From positions 124,001 through 188,000 of the forward strand of contig NZ_BDFE01000016.1 in the NCBI RefSeq assembly GCF_001748225.1: a DNA stretch of 64,000 nt, read 5' to 3'. Positions 56,178 to 64,000 of the stretch are shown here, piece after piece. The translations under genes were made by a program, and so were the position numbers. The stretch's first letter is position 1. Every line of letters begins with the position of its first letter. The stretch comes from Desulfoplanes formicivorans (GTDB taxonomy: Bacteria > Desulfobacterota > Desulfovibrionia > Desulfovibrionales > Desulfomicrobiaceae). The notes below the pieces were generated by a model. That model searched no databases and was not told where the DNA came from. It was given only the letters and a program-made list of their open reading frames with translations.

Positions 56178-57347
56178 ATGAAGCGAGAACTCCAAGGCAA
56201 ATACGTGACCATATCGACGGTGGGTGAGAAGGCCCAGGCCTTCGTTCCCGCGCCGTTGCCGCCATATCCACCCATCAACTGGTCGCCGGAGCTGCGCAGC
56301 AAGTTCGACCAGGCGCTGCTGGCGCTCGGGCGTCTGGACAGTGTCTCGACCTTGCTGCCGGACACCTCGCTGTTCCTCTACATGTACGTCCGCAAGGAAG
56401 CGGTGCTCTCCTCCATGATCGAGGGGACGCAATCGTCGCTTTCCGACCTGCTGCTGTTCGAGCTGGATCAGAAACCCGGCGTGCCACTGAACGACGTGCG
56501 GGAGGTCAGCAACTATGTTGCGGCCCTCGACCATGGTCTGCGCCTGCTGGAGGAAGGTCTGCCGCTGTCGCTACGCTTGTTCCGTGACATCCACGGTGTG
56601 CTGCTGACCAAGGGCCGGGGAAGCAATCAAACCCCTGGCGAATTGAGGCGCAGCCAGAACTGGATCGGCGGCACCCGGCCGGGCAACGCGGCCTTTGTTC
56701 CGCCTCCGCCCGAAGATGTACTGGAGTGCATGAGCAAGCTGGAGCTCTTCCTCCATGACCAACCGGAGCCGACCCCGGTGCTGCTCAAGGCGGCGCTGGC
56801 CCATGTGCAGTTCGAGACGATCCACCCATTTCTGGACGGTAACGGCCGTCTCGGTCGACTGTTGATCACGTTACTCCTATGCGAGCAGAAGGTGCTGCGG
56901 GAGCCGATGCTCTACCTCAGCCTCTATTTCAAGACGCACCGCCAGTATTACTACGAACTGCTCAACAACGTACGGATGACCGGCGATTGGGAGGCTTGGC
57001 TCGACTTCTTCGCCGAGGCCGTGATCGTCACCGCCACCCAGGCGGTGGAAACGGCGCAGCAGCTTCTCGACCTGTCGAACCAGGACCGTGACAAGATCAG
57101 TGGTCTGGGACGGGCTGCGGCATCCACCCTGCAGGTTCACCGGGCGCTTATGGAGCATCCCATCGCCACCTCGGGCTCGTTGGTGGAGAAGACCGGCATC
57201 ACCCCGGCCACGGTCAACAAGGCACTCGGCCACTTGGAACAGCTTGGCATCGTCAAGGAGCTGACCGCCCAGAAGCGTAACCGCCTGTTCAGTTATGTCG
57301 ACTATATCGAGATCATGAGTCGCGGTACGGAACTGCCGGGTAGGTAG
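56178..57347 (+). CDS. Fic-family AMP transferase with C-terminal winged helix
   Basis: The Fic core HPFLDGNGR (216-224) is complete, so AMP transfer to a target hydroxyl is expected. An N-terminal inhibitory motif of the S-x-x-x-E-G type is present (S78 to G83, SSMIEG), which normally keeps the enzyme off. The last 80 residues, with GSLVEKTGITPATVNKALGHLEQLGI, form a winged helix-turn-helix. The length is 389 residues. The coding sequence is markedly more GC-rich than the defence operon, so it has a different origin. Proteins of this build are often encoded within type I restriction loci. Confidence 0.92.
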   Translation: MKRELQGKYVTISTVGEKAQAFVPAPLPPYPPINWSPELRSKFDQALLALGRLDSVSTLLPDTSLFLYMYVRKEAVLSSMIEGTQSSLSDLLLFELDQKPGVPLNDVREVSNYVAALDHGLRLLEEGLPLSLRLFRDIHGVLLTKGRGSNQTPGELRRSQNWIGGTRPGNAAFVPPPPEDVLECMSKLELFLHDQPEPTPVLLKAALAHVQFETIHPFLDGNGRLGRLLITLLLCEQKVLREPMLYLSLYFKTHRQYYYELLNNVRMTGDWEAWLDFFAEAVIVTATQAVETAQQLLDLSNQDRDKISGLGRAAASTLQVHRALMEHPIATSGSLVEKTGITPATVNKALGHLEQLGIVKELTAQKRNRLFSYVDYIEIMSRGTELPGR

Positions 57348-57348
57348 G

Positions 57349-57381
57349 CCGGTTCGATTCCGGTTTGCGGAATCGAACCGG
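57349..57381. repeat. perfect 14-base inverted repeat with tRNA T-arm-like core
   Basis: CCGGTTCGATTCCG (57349-57362) and CGGAATCGAACCGG (57368-57381) are separated by GTTTG. It begins right after the fic stop and lacks a T run. The core GGTTCGATTCC also occurs in the T-arm of ssrA (45998-46008). Confidence 0.75.
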
Positions 57382-57800
57382 ATGTACGGAGAAACAGGAC
57401 AGGGTTGTGACGAGGCCGTTGGTATCCGATTATGCTGCAAACCCAGCATCCTCGTTTGGAGCTTGGAAATCGGGAGAGAAAAGTTGCTTCCCGGGTGGGA
57501 ACTTGGGGCGTGACTCGACTTTCTATGTGAAGCCCTTATTTTCAATGTGTTACGGGATGGTTTGCGGTCGGAGACAGGGTCGCGGTCGAGAGCTGTTTGC
57601 TCCACCAGTCCCTTGTTTTTGTATGTCCAAAATATACCGCTTAGACTTGAACGCGTTGAAATTTCAAGCTAAACGGTTTTTTTGTGCCTGTTACTTTCCA
57701 AGGGTGTAACGCTGAACCCAAAAAATTTGGGGGTAACTTGCAGGATCAAACGGGGTGCGACCTGGTGGACGGTGTGGGCGGAACGTAACAGGGGGGAACC
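57382..57800. other. non-coding spacer between fic and the four-helix-bundle gene
   Basis: I see no gene here. Short frames exist but start or run without ribosome binding sites and have no protein character. The last part, up to the GGGGGGAA ribosome binding site at about 57790, is likely to include the promoter of the next gene. In an intact type I locus a specificity gene could have lain in this place. Confidence 0.35.
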
Positions 57801-58445
57801 ATGTCTGAGCTGATTCCCAAACATGGCGGGTACCGCAAACTGAAGAGCTTCCAGGTGGCGCAGCTTGTCTATGACGTGACGGTGCGGTTCTGCAACCGGT
57901 ACATCGACCGCCGCAGCCGCACCCATGACCAGATGGTACAGGCGGCGCGCAGCGGGGTGCAGAACATCGCCGAAGGGTCGCAGGCGTCGGCCACCTCAAA
58001 AAAGATGGAACTTAAGCTCACCCAGGTGGCACGCGCCAGTTTGGAGGAATTGAAGCTCGACTATGAGGATTTTCTGCGCCAGCGGGGGCTGGCGCAGTGG
58101 GAGAGGGATAATCCGCTGCGGCAGGCGTTGATCGATCAACGTTGCCGAACCGCCGACGAGGTGGCGGCATGGGTGGTGAAAGTGGTGAAGAAAAGTGGCC
58201 AATGTGGACAGGATGGGCGGTGTGGACAAATCCGGAAGCCGTCCACCGCGTCCATGGCGTCCACGCTGTCCACCAGAATCTACCCCGAACTTTCCGCCAA
58301 CGCCGCCCTGACCCTGCTGACGGTGGCCTGCTCACTGCTTGATCGCCAGGTCGAGCGGTTGGCTCAGGACTTTGAAACCCAAGGCGGATTTACCGAGCGT
58401 CTGTACCGGGTGCGCTCGGCCAAGCGGAGGAGGCAGGGGCAATGA
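57801..58445 (+). CDS. four-helix-bundle suffix protein (S23-like family)
   Basis: The first 120 residues have the features of four-helix-bundle proteins related to the 23S rRNA intervening-sequence protein: QLVYDVTVRFCNRYI, DQMVQAARSGVQNIAEGSQA, then SLEELKLDYEDFLRQ. A low-complexity stretch and a C-terminal helix (ALTLLTVACSLLDRQVERLAQDFE) follow, as in the so-called suffix family. The function is unknown. The gene is GC-rich like fic. Its stop overlaps the start of an hsdR-like reading frame by four bases (ATGA), so it was part of a restriction operon. Confidence 0.85.
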   Translation: MSELIPKHGGYRKLKSFQVAQLVYDVTVRFCNRYIDRRSRTHDQMVQAARSGVQNIAEGSQASATSKKMELKLTQVARASLEELKLDYEDFLRQRGLAQWERDNPLRQALIDQRCRTADEVAAWVVKVVKKSGQCGQDGRCGQIRKPSTASMASTLSTRIYPELSANAALTLLTVACSLLDRQVERLAQDFETQGGFTERLYRVRSAKRRRQGQ

Positions 58446-58480
58446 CCCCGACTCCCTACACCGAAGACACACTGGTCCAG
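58442..58480 (+). pseudogene. first 13 codons of a type I restriction (hsdR-like) gene, cut off
   Basis: ATG 58442 has AGGAGG at proper distance and overlaps the preceding stop. It begins MTPTPYTEDTLVQ, which I recall as the characteristic start of many HsdR-like restriction subunits. From codon 14 on the frame (to 58813) loses all protein character and runs into the opposite-strand MFS gene. The island junction therefore lies at about 58481. Confidence 0.65.
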
Positions 58481-58587
58481 CATTTGTTTGCGCCCCGTTG
58501 TCCCGTTACATCGTTCCAGGATCACTGGGTCTCCACAGCATTGTTGCAGGATCAGCAAACTTCTTTGCCGATGCAGCGCCCTCCTCT

Positions 58588-60012
58588 TTATCCATGGATC
58601 TTTCCCCGCACCAGGGAAAAAATGATCCCCACCGCGCACATGCATGCAAAAACAAGAAAACACAGCCGCACTGTGTGCAGAAAAATCGGGTACGTCGCCG
58701 GTTCAATGGGGGCTGTTCCAAGCATGGCGGCAAAAAGAACCGTTGAGGTTCCCATGCTTACCAGCATGCCCAGGGTACGCATGGTGGAAGAAATGCCTGC
58801 GGCCAATCCATAATTTTTCCTGGTTACCGAACCCATGATGGCGTTCATGTTGGGCGAAGAAAACAAGGCAAACCCGATGCCCATGAAACAAAGAATGCTC
58901 ATGATTGCCAGCAGGGGAAACCCCTCGTCCAGAAAGGCGAACCCAATCAATCCCAAAGCGGTCATGCCCATGCCCACCGAGGCGATGATACCGGGTTCCA
59001 TCCTGTCGGACAGGCGGCCGGCCAAAGGAGATAGCACGGCCTGGAACACGGGTTGGCAAACGAGGATCATGCCGGCCGTATGAGCCTGCATCCCCTTGAT
59101 GTACTGCAAATACAAGCTGAGCAGAAACATAACCGCATACGAACCGGAATAATGGATCAGGGCGGCCAGGTTGGAAAAAGCAAACACCCGATTTCCGGTA
59201 AAGATACGCATGTTCACAACCGGGAAAGCCCCCTGCTTTTGCATGCGGATGAAAACCACCAGCCCGGCCACACCGCCCATAACCAGCAGCCATCCGGATA
59301 GCCCGGGGAGTCTGGGCGCCCCAATGACCAGACCAGCCAGGGAAAGGCCATAGATCACGGAACCGGCCAGATCGAATCTTTCCCCTTGCGTTGTGTCCTC
59401 CTCCCGGGGAAGCCGGACACACGCCAGCCCAAAAGCGTACAGTCCCACGGCCGAACCCGTCAGAAAGACTGATCTCCATCCCAGCATATTGGTCATCCAG
59501 CCCCCCACAAAAGGTCCCAGGGAAAGCCCCAGATACACGGACGCCACCTGAAATCCCATGGCCCGCCCCCTGAAGGCGGGCGGGAACACGCAGGCCAGTA
59601 TGGCCACCCCTGTGCACTGGATCATGGCCCCGCCAAGGCCCTGCACCACCCGCATGGCAAGAAGCATGGACATGGATCCGGCAAGGCCGGAACCAAGGGA
59701 AGAAACCACAAAGAGCACAACACCGGCGAGGAAAAATCGCCAACGGCCATACATGTCGGCCAATCGGCCCATGGGAACCAGAAACACCGCTGTTGCCAGG
59801 AGATAGGAAGTGGTCACCCAGGAAAGGGCAACCGCACTGCTTGCAAAGGTCGATTGGATGTGAGGCAGGGCAATATTGATCCCCGAAAGCATGAAAGGGG
59901 TCACAAAAGTGGTCAGACAGACCACCATGAGCACGGACCGTTCAAGATCCGGATTCTCATGGCAGCCCATAAGGGGTTCTTGGGGCTTGTCTGATGGGTT
60001 GGTTACATGCAT
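58588..60012 (-). CDS. MFS drug/solute exporter (DHA2-like)
   Basis: This major facilitator protein of 474 residues has many hydrophobic helices, consistent with the DHA2 (EmrB/QacA-like) group. INIALPHIQSTF and WVTTSYLLATAV form the start of the membrane part. GRLADMYGRWRFF is motif A, and a later LSPLAGRLSDRMEP is its repeat in the second half. It probably exports toxic compounds by proton antiport; the substrate is unknown. No linked TetR or MarR regulator gene is seen. It is divergent from the antiporter gene across 200 bases. Its 3' end lies about 100 bases from the island junction. Confidence 0.9.
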   Translation of the reverse strand: MHVTNPSDKPQEPLMGCHENPDLERSVLMVVCLTTFVTPFMLSGINIALPHIQSTFASSAVALSWVTTSYLLATAVFLVPMGRLADMYGRWRFFLAGVVLFVVSSLGSGLAGSMSMLLAMRVVQGLGGAMIQCTGVAILACVFPPAFRGRAMGFQVASVYLGLSLGPFVGGWMTNMLGWRSVFLTGSAVGLYAFGLACVRLPREEDTTQGERFDLAGSVIYGLSLAGLVIGAPRLPGLSGWLLVMGGVAGLVVFIRMQKQGAFPVVNMRIFTGNRVFAFSNLAALIHYSGSYAVMFLLSLYLQYIKGMQAHTAGMILVCQPVFQAVLSPLAGRLSDRMEPGIIASVGMGMTALGLIGFAFLDEGFPLLAIMSILCFMGIGFALFSSPNMNAIMGSVTRKNYGLAAGISSTMRTLGMLVSMGTSTVLFAAMLGTAPIEPATYPIFLHTVRLCFLVFACMCAVGIIFSLVRGKIHG

Positions 60013-60212
60013 AATGGGAGCCTTTGCGCCCTTCTTGCGGGTTTACGGGGATACGGGTATATTCCTCATACCCATTTCCTGACCGGATAGTTTCATGATA
60101 ACAGGATGTTAAAAAACACACCCCACGCATCCTCTCCGGCGCATCCATCAAATACAAAGAAGACACGGGTTCGGCCAGAGGCCGTTTCCCCTCTTTTGGG
60201 GACATACCAGAT

Positions 60213-62225
60213 ATGGGCATTACAACCGACATCATCCTTCTTGTGGTCACCTCGTTTTTCAGCGGCCTGCTCATGCATCGGTTGGGTCAGCCGGTCATTC
60301 TGGGCTACGTCCTGGCAGGAGTGCTCCTTGGCCCCCACACCGGCGGACTGACCGTCTCAAGCACCCATGAAATCGAACTTTTGGCCGAAATCGGTGTGGC
60401 CCTGCTGCTTTTTGCCCTGGGCCTGGAATTTTCCCTCAAGGATCTCAAACCGGTCAAAAAAATCGCCCTCATCGGGACGCCCATTCAAATTCTCTTGTGC
60501 ATCGCACTGGGTTTTGGCATCGGACAGACCATGGGGCTGGCCTGGCGCCAGTCCTTGTGGATTGGCGGACTCATCTCCCTTTCCAGCACCATGGTCATCC
60601 TGAAGACCCTCATGAATCAAGGATGGCTGGGAACCCTTTCCAGCAAGGTCATGATCGGCATGCTCATTGTCCAGGATCTTGCCGTGATCCCGCTCATGAT
60701 CATCCTGCCCAAGCTGGACAATCCGGACATGGGACTGTCGGAACTGGGCTATGCAGGGATCAAGGCGATCATCTTCATCGCGTCCATGATCATCCTGGGG
60801 ACCCGCCTTTTGCCTCGACTCATGACCCATATCGCCCGGATGGGTTCCAGGGAACTCTTTCTCATCGCCATCACCGCCATCGGCCTTGGCATCGGCTACC
60901 TGACCCATCTGTTCGGGCTTTCCTTTGCCTTTGGGGCCTTTGTGGCCGGCATGGTTCTCAGCGAATCCGAATATGGGCATCAGGCCCTAAGCGACATCAT
61001 TCCCCTGCGCGATCTGTTCGGCCTGCTCTTTTTCGCCTCAGTGGGCATGTTGCTTGATCCCCGCTTCCTGTTCCATCATTTCGGAGAAATCCTCATTCTG
61101 GTTCTGACCATTGGATTCGGCAAGGGAATCATCTTTGCCACCATCGCCAGGGTGTTCAAGTATGGCAATGTGATTCCCCTGGCCGTGGGGCTGGGCATGT
61201 TCCAGATCGGTGAATTTTCCTTTGTTCTCGCCCGCATCGGCGTCAACCAGGGATCCATTGACCGGGAGCTCTTTTCACTGATCTTGACCCTTACCGTGGT
61301 CACCATGGTCCTTACCCCCCTTGTCTCCTCCATGACAGCCAGGTTGTACGCCCTCAAAAAACGCTACTTCAGGCACGAACGCCTGGAAACCATCAATGTC
61401 CCGCCCAGCGGTCTGCATCATCACGTCATTGTGGCCGGATACGGCCGCATCGGCTCCCAGGTTGCCAGGGTGCTCTCCTGCCTGAATCTTCCCTTTGTGG
61501 TCATAGAACTGGATCAAAACCGGGTGGAACTGGCACAAAAAGACAATATTCCGACAATCTACGGGGATGCAACCCATGAGATCGTTCTGGAGGCAGCCTC
61601 CCTTCACGCCGCTTCCCTCATGGTCATTACCCTGCCGGACACCCTGCAGACCAGAAGCGTGGCCGTCAGGGTCAGACAACACCACAAAGACCTCCCCATT
61701 GTGGCCCGCACTTCCACCCGGGAATCCTTCAAGGAACTTCAGGAACTCGGTGTCAGCGAAATCGTGCTCCCCGAAGTTGAAGCAAGCCTTGAAATGACCC
61801 GCAAGACCCTGGTTCATCTGCATATCCCGGCAACGCGCATTCATGAGTACATACAAACCCTTCGTGAACGGTGGAATGCAACCCCCGAACAGCATGAAGA
61901 ATCCAGCCTGTTTGAACGCATGCAGACGGCAAGCGACATGTTTGATCTCCAATGGGTCACCATAGATGCCAAAAGCCCCCTGGCCGGCCGCACCCTGGAA
62001 GAAAACGCCATCCGCAAAACAACCGGCACGTCCGTTCTCGGGGTGGTCCGCAACCAGGAGCTCATTCTCAATCCCGGAGCCGATTTCACCATCCAGGGAG
62101 GTGACACCCTGGCCATCATCGGCACGGACAAGGCCAGGGAGACTTTTTTTGCCACCTTCAGCCCGGGTTCATGGTCGCCCATCACCATGCAGGACCCCGG
62201 CCCTTTGAACCAATGCCGTTCATGA
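60213..62225 (+). CDS. KefB-type monovalent cation:proton antiporter with RCK (TrkA-N/TrkA-C) domains
   Basis: Residues 1-390 form a CPA2 antiporter domain with about 12 helices ([50 protein letters not shown]). A TrkA-N nucleotide-binding domain follows from about residue 405 ([17 protein letters not shown], then [10 protein letters not shown]). A TrkA-C domain (about 570-660) closes the chain, with [19 protein letters not shown]. The layout matches KefB/KefC/YbaL, which exchange K+ or Na+ for protons under control of NAD(H) or glutathione adducts. The ligand here is not known. Confidence 0.92.
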   Translation: MGITTDIILLVVTSFFSGLLMHRLGQPVILGYVLAGVLLGPHTGGLTVSSTHEIELLAEIGVALLLFALGLEFSLKDLKPVKKIALIGTPIQILLCIALGFGIGQTMGLAWRQSLWIGGLISLSSTMVILKTLMNQGWLGTLSSKVMIGMLIVQDLAVIPLMIILPKLDNPDMGLSELGYAGIKAIIFIASMIILGTRLLPRLMTHIARMGSRELFLIAITAIGLGIGYLTHLFGLSFAFGAFVAGMVLSESEYGHQALSDIIPLRDLFGLLFFASVGMLLDPRFLFHHFGEILILVLTIGFGKGIIFATIARVFKYGNVIPLAVGLGMFQIGEFSFVLARIGVNQGSIDRELFSLILTLTVVTMVLTPLVSSMTARLYALKKRYFRHERLETINVPPSGLHHHVIVAGYGRIGSQVARVLSCLNLPFVVIELDQNRVELAQKDNIPTIYGDATHEIVLEAASLHAASLMVITLPDTLQTRSVAVRVRQHHKDLPIVARTSTRESFKELQELGVSEIVLPEVEASLEMTRKTLVHLHIPATRIHEYIQTLRERWNATPEQHEESSLFERMQTASDMFDLQWVTIDAKSPLAGRTLEENAIRKTTGTSVLGVVRNQELILNPGADFTIQGGDTLAIIGTDKARETFFATFSPGSWSPITMQDPGPLNQCRS

Positions 62226-62278
62226 ACACCATGGTCTGACTCGGGTCTCCCCTGGCGCGCCCACAACGTTGCACCGGG

Positions 62279-64000
62279 TTACTCGTTGCGCAGGTACCCG
62301 GCCGGTTTCTTGCCAAGGGCCCGGATGGTTCCCAGAAGTCCCAGGCCCACAGCCATGACAATCCCGGCAATCACCGTGGTCACGGCCAGCAGGGGATCCA
62401 CCACAAAGGGCATGTGCATGAACCCGGCAATCACCCCCCAGGCTGCCAGGCTGCCTGTCAGGCAGCCGATACACCCCGCTCCCAGCCCTATGACAGCGAA
62501 TTCCGTCATCAATGCAAGGATGATATCCTTGCGTGTGGCCCCGCAGACTTTGTAGATGACGGCATCATAGATCCTGCGGTGCTGATCCGCTGAAAAGGCC
62601 CCGGCAAGAACCAGAAATCCGCTTACAAGGGCCAGTGCCGACACGGATTGGAAAACACGGGCCATGCGCCCGAACAACGCGCCCACATGATCAAGAACAT
62701 CCTTGATGCGGATGATGGCAACCGTGGGGAAGAGATCACTGACCACGCCGAAAATCCGCGATTCCTGCTCGGGAGTCGCCCTGACGGCTGCCAGAGTGGT
62801 TCCCGGGGCCTTGTCCAGCACACCCGGGGCAAAAATGATGGCAAACTGCATGGCCAGAGTGGTCCAGTCCACATCCCGGATATTGGCGATGGTTGCGGTG
62901 ATGTTGCGGCCAAGCACATTCACCGTCAGGGTATCGCCCACATCCACGCCAAACCCCCGGGCAAGATCAGAGGTCAGGGAGATGAGGGGCTTGCCCTTAT
63001 AATCCTCCGGCCACCAGATTCCCCGGGCAATGATCGTATCCTCGGGCATGGCACCGGCATAGGTGAGCATGCGATCGCCCCGAACAGCCCAGGACACCTC
63101 GGGATCAATGACGACCTGTTCCACGTTTTTCCCGGCTATTTTCATGATCCTTCCCCGGATGACCGGGCGTGCACTCATGTTTTCGGGACCGCTTATCCCT
63201 CCAACAACCTCCATGAACCGGGCGGTTTCATGCTGCTGGATATCCATGAAAAAAAAGCTCGGTGCCTTGTCGGCCACGTCCCTTGAAAGGGCCCGGGTCA
63301 GATTGGCGTTGACCAGGGCAACCGCAACCAGACAGGTCAGTCCAAGGCCCAGAGCAAATACAAGACTGGTTGTGGGTGCACCAGGCCGGACAATCTGGCC
63401 CAGGCCAAGACGCGCCCAGGCATAGGGCAGATACGGAACATGGGCTGCCAGCCAGCACAATCCCCTGGCTGCCAGGGCAAAAACCACGAAACATCCCAGA
63501 GTGCCCAGAATGAATCCCAGGGCCAGGCGGGTGTTTTCGGTAAAGGTCATCACAAAAATGACGAGCAGGGCAAAAAACAGCCCGGGCAAAACCCTGGCCA
63601 GAAACCCGCCGCCCTGATCCTGATCCACGTATCCCCGAAACAGGGTGGCTGGCGATACGCTCACCGCCCGAACCAGAGTTCCCGAACAAAAGGCCATGGT
63701 GGTGCATATGCCGAATAAACCGGCCCGAATCATGGGTTCCACATACACGCCCGTACGCAGGGAAATGGGCAGAACCTCCGAAAAGAACAGGGCCGCCAGG
63801 GTCGGAACCAGAGCGCCCAGTACCATGCCGATCCCGGATCCCAGGGCGCCCAGCAGCAGGATTTGCAGAAAATAGGCCCACAAAAGTACGCCTGCGGTCC
63901 CCCCCACGCATTTCATCACGGCAATGCGTTTGATGCGCCTGCCAATATACCCCCTTACCGCACCGGAAATGCCCAGGCCGCCGATCAGCAGGGCCGCCAG
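62279..64000 (-). CDS. FtsX-like ABC transporter permease (YbbP-like), partial
   Basis: The minus-strand frame is open up to the end of the window, so only the C-terminal 573 residues are seen. The part before the ATG at 63916 reads LLIGGLGISGAVRGYIGRR and belongs to the protein. The pattern GxxGxxxAVRxYxxRRxxxIAxxKCxG is the YbbP hallmark. Several membrane helices, a large periplasmic domain (about 62650-63350) and a final FtsX domain (about 62290-62600) follow. Such permeases work with a YbbA/LolD-type ATPase, probably in lipid or lipoprotein handling; the ATPase gene would lie upstream, outside the window. Confidence 0.88.
   Translation of the reverse strand: MAALLIGGLGISGAVRGYIGRRIKRIAVMKCVGGTAGVLLWAYFLQILLLGALGSGIGMVLGALVPTLAALFFSEVLPISLRTGVYVEPMIRAGLFGICTTMAFCSGTLVRAVSVSPATLFRGYVDQDQGGGFLARVLPGLFFALLVIFVMTFTENTRLALGFILGTLGCFVVFALAARGLCWLAAHVPYLPYAWARLGLGQIVRPGAPTTSLVFALGLGLTCLVAVALVNANLTRALSRDVADKAPSFFFMDIQQHETARFMEVVGGISGPENMSARPVIRGRIMKIAGKNVEQVVIDPEVSWAVRGDRMLTYAGAMPEDTIIARGIWWPEDYKGKPLISLTSDLARGFGVDVGDTLTVNVLGRNITATIANIRDVDWTTLAMQFAIIFAPGVLDKAPGTTLAAVRATPEQESRIFGVVSDLFPTVAIIRIKDVLDHVGALFGRMARVFQSVSALALVSGFLVLAGAFSADQHRRIYDAVIYKVCGATRKDIILALMTEFAVIGLGAGCIGCLTGSLAAWGVIAGFMHMPFVVDPLLAVTTVIAGIVMAVGLGLLGTIRALGKKPAGYLRNE

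Noticed and set aside
57801-58445. Avd protein of a diversity-generating retroelement
   Set aside because: The protein is also a four-helix bundle, but there is no reverse transcriptase and no template/variable repeat pair nearby. The downstream hsdR-like start fits a restriction operon better.
58481-58813. Continuation of the reading frame that starts at 58442 as a 123-residue protein
   Set aside because: After codon 13 the composition becomes random and the frame runs into the opposite-strand MFS gene; only the start is a real remnant.

Overview
The window looks like a chromosomal segment of a sulfate-reducing deltaproteobacterium of the order Desulfovibrionales. The main reason is the gene order pyrG-kdsA-kdsC-lptC-lptA-lptB-rpoN-hpf-ptsN-rapZ-mannose-type PTS EIIA/EIIB/EIIC-ppaC, which I associate with Desulfovibrio-like genomes. 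The lipopolysaccharide genes show a Gram-negative envelope. I cannot name the genus. The core is of moderately high GC. Several stretches between 46.1 and 58.5 kb depart clearly from it, some AT-rich and some GC-rich.

Layout. 0-6.5 kb: end of tilS, nadD, a DUF1232 membrane protein, hrpB, a small hypothetical gene and a secreted alkaline phosphatase. 6.8-13.6 kb: one gene for a secreted protein of about 2,275 residues, with an N-terminal SGNH hydrolase followed by six repeats of three lectin-like units joined by calcium-binding linkers. 14-18 kb: bifunctional spoT/rel and a peptide-type ABC binding lipoprotein. 18.3-21.9 kb: a SWIM/SNF2 helicase gene whose 3' end is tandemly duplicated and followed by a heptamer-repeat array. 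21.9-27.6 kb: the whole late biotin pathway plus a BioC/BioH-type pimelate route, in two converging operons (bioA-bioD-bioB and bioF-bioH-bioC). 28.3-29.8 kb: a fusion of a CDP-archaeol-synthase-like membrane domain with a metallophosphoesterase. 30-42 kb: a long minus-strand block for Fe-S scaffold, pyrophosphatase, regulatory PTS, sigma-54, lipopolysaccharide export, KDO synthesis and CTP synthase. 42.2-46 kb: purQ, tadA, tRNA-Ser(CGA), a second RelA-like protein without a hydrolase centre, and tmRNA (ssrA).

From just after ssrA to about 58.48 kb lies accessory DNA. Its main part is a putative antiviral operon: a small XRE-like regulator behind a promoter with a palindrome in its spacer, a PLD-nuclease/SNF2 helicase, a nuclease-methyltransferase-specificity protein, and an SMC/RecF-like ATPase with a HEPN-like tail. 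A broken ISL3 transposase follows. Then comes a GC-rich piece that looks like a cut type I restriction locus: fic with its own operator, a four-helix-bundle protein and only the first 13 codons of an hsdR-like gene. No integrase is visible. The last 5.5 kb returns to core-like genes: an MFS exporter, a KefB-type antiporter with RCK domains, and a YbbP-type ABC permease that runs off the window.

All calls come from reading the sequence and from recall of protein families. No database search was run.
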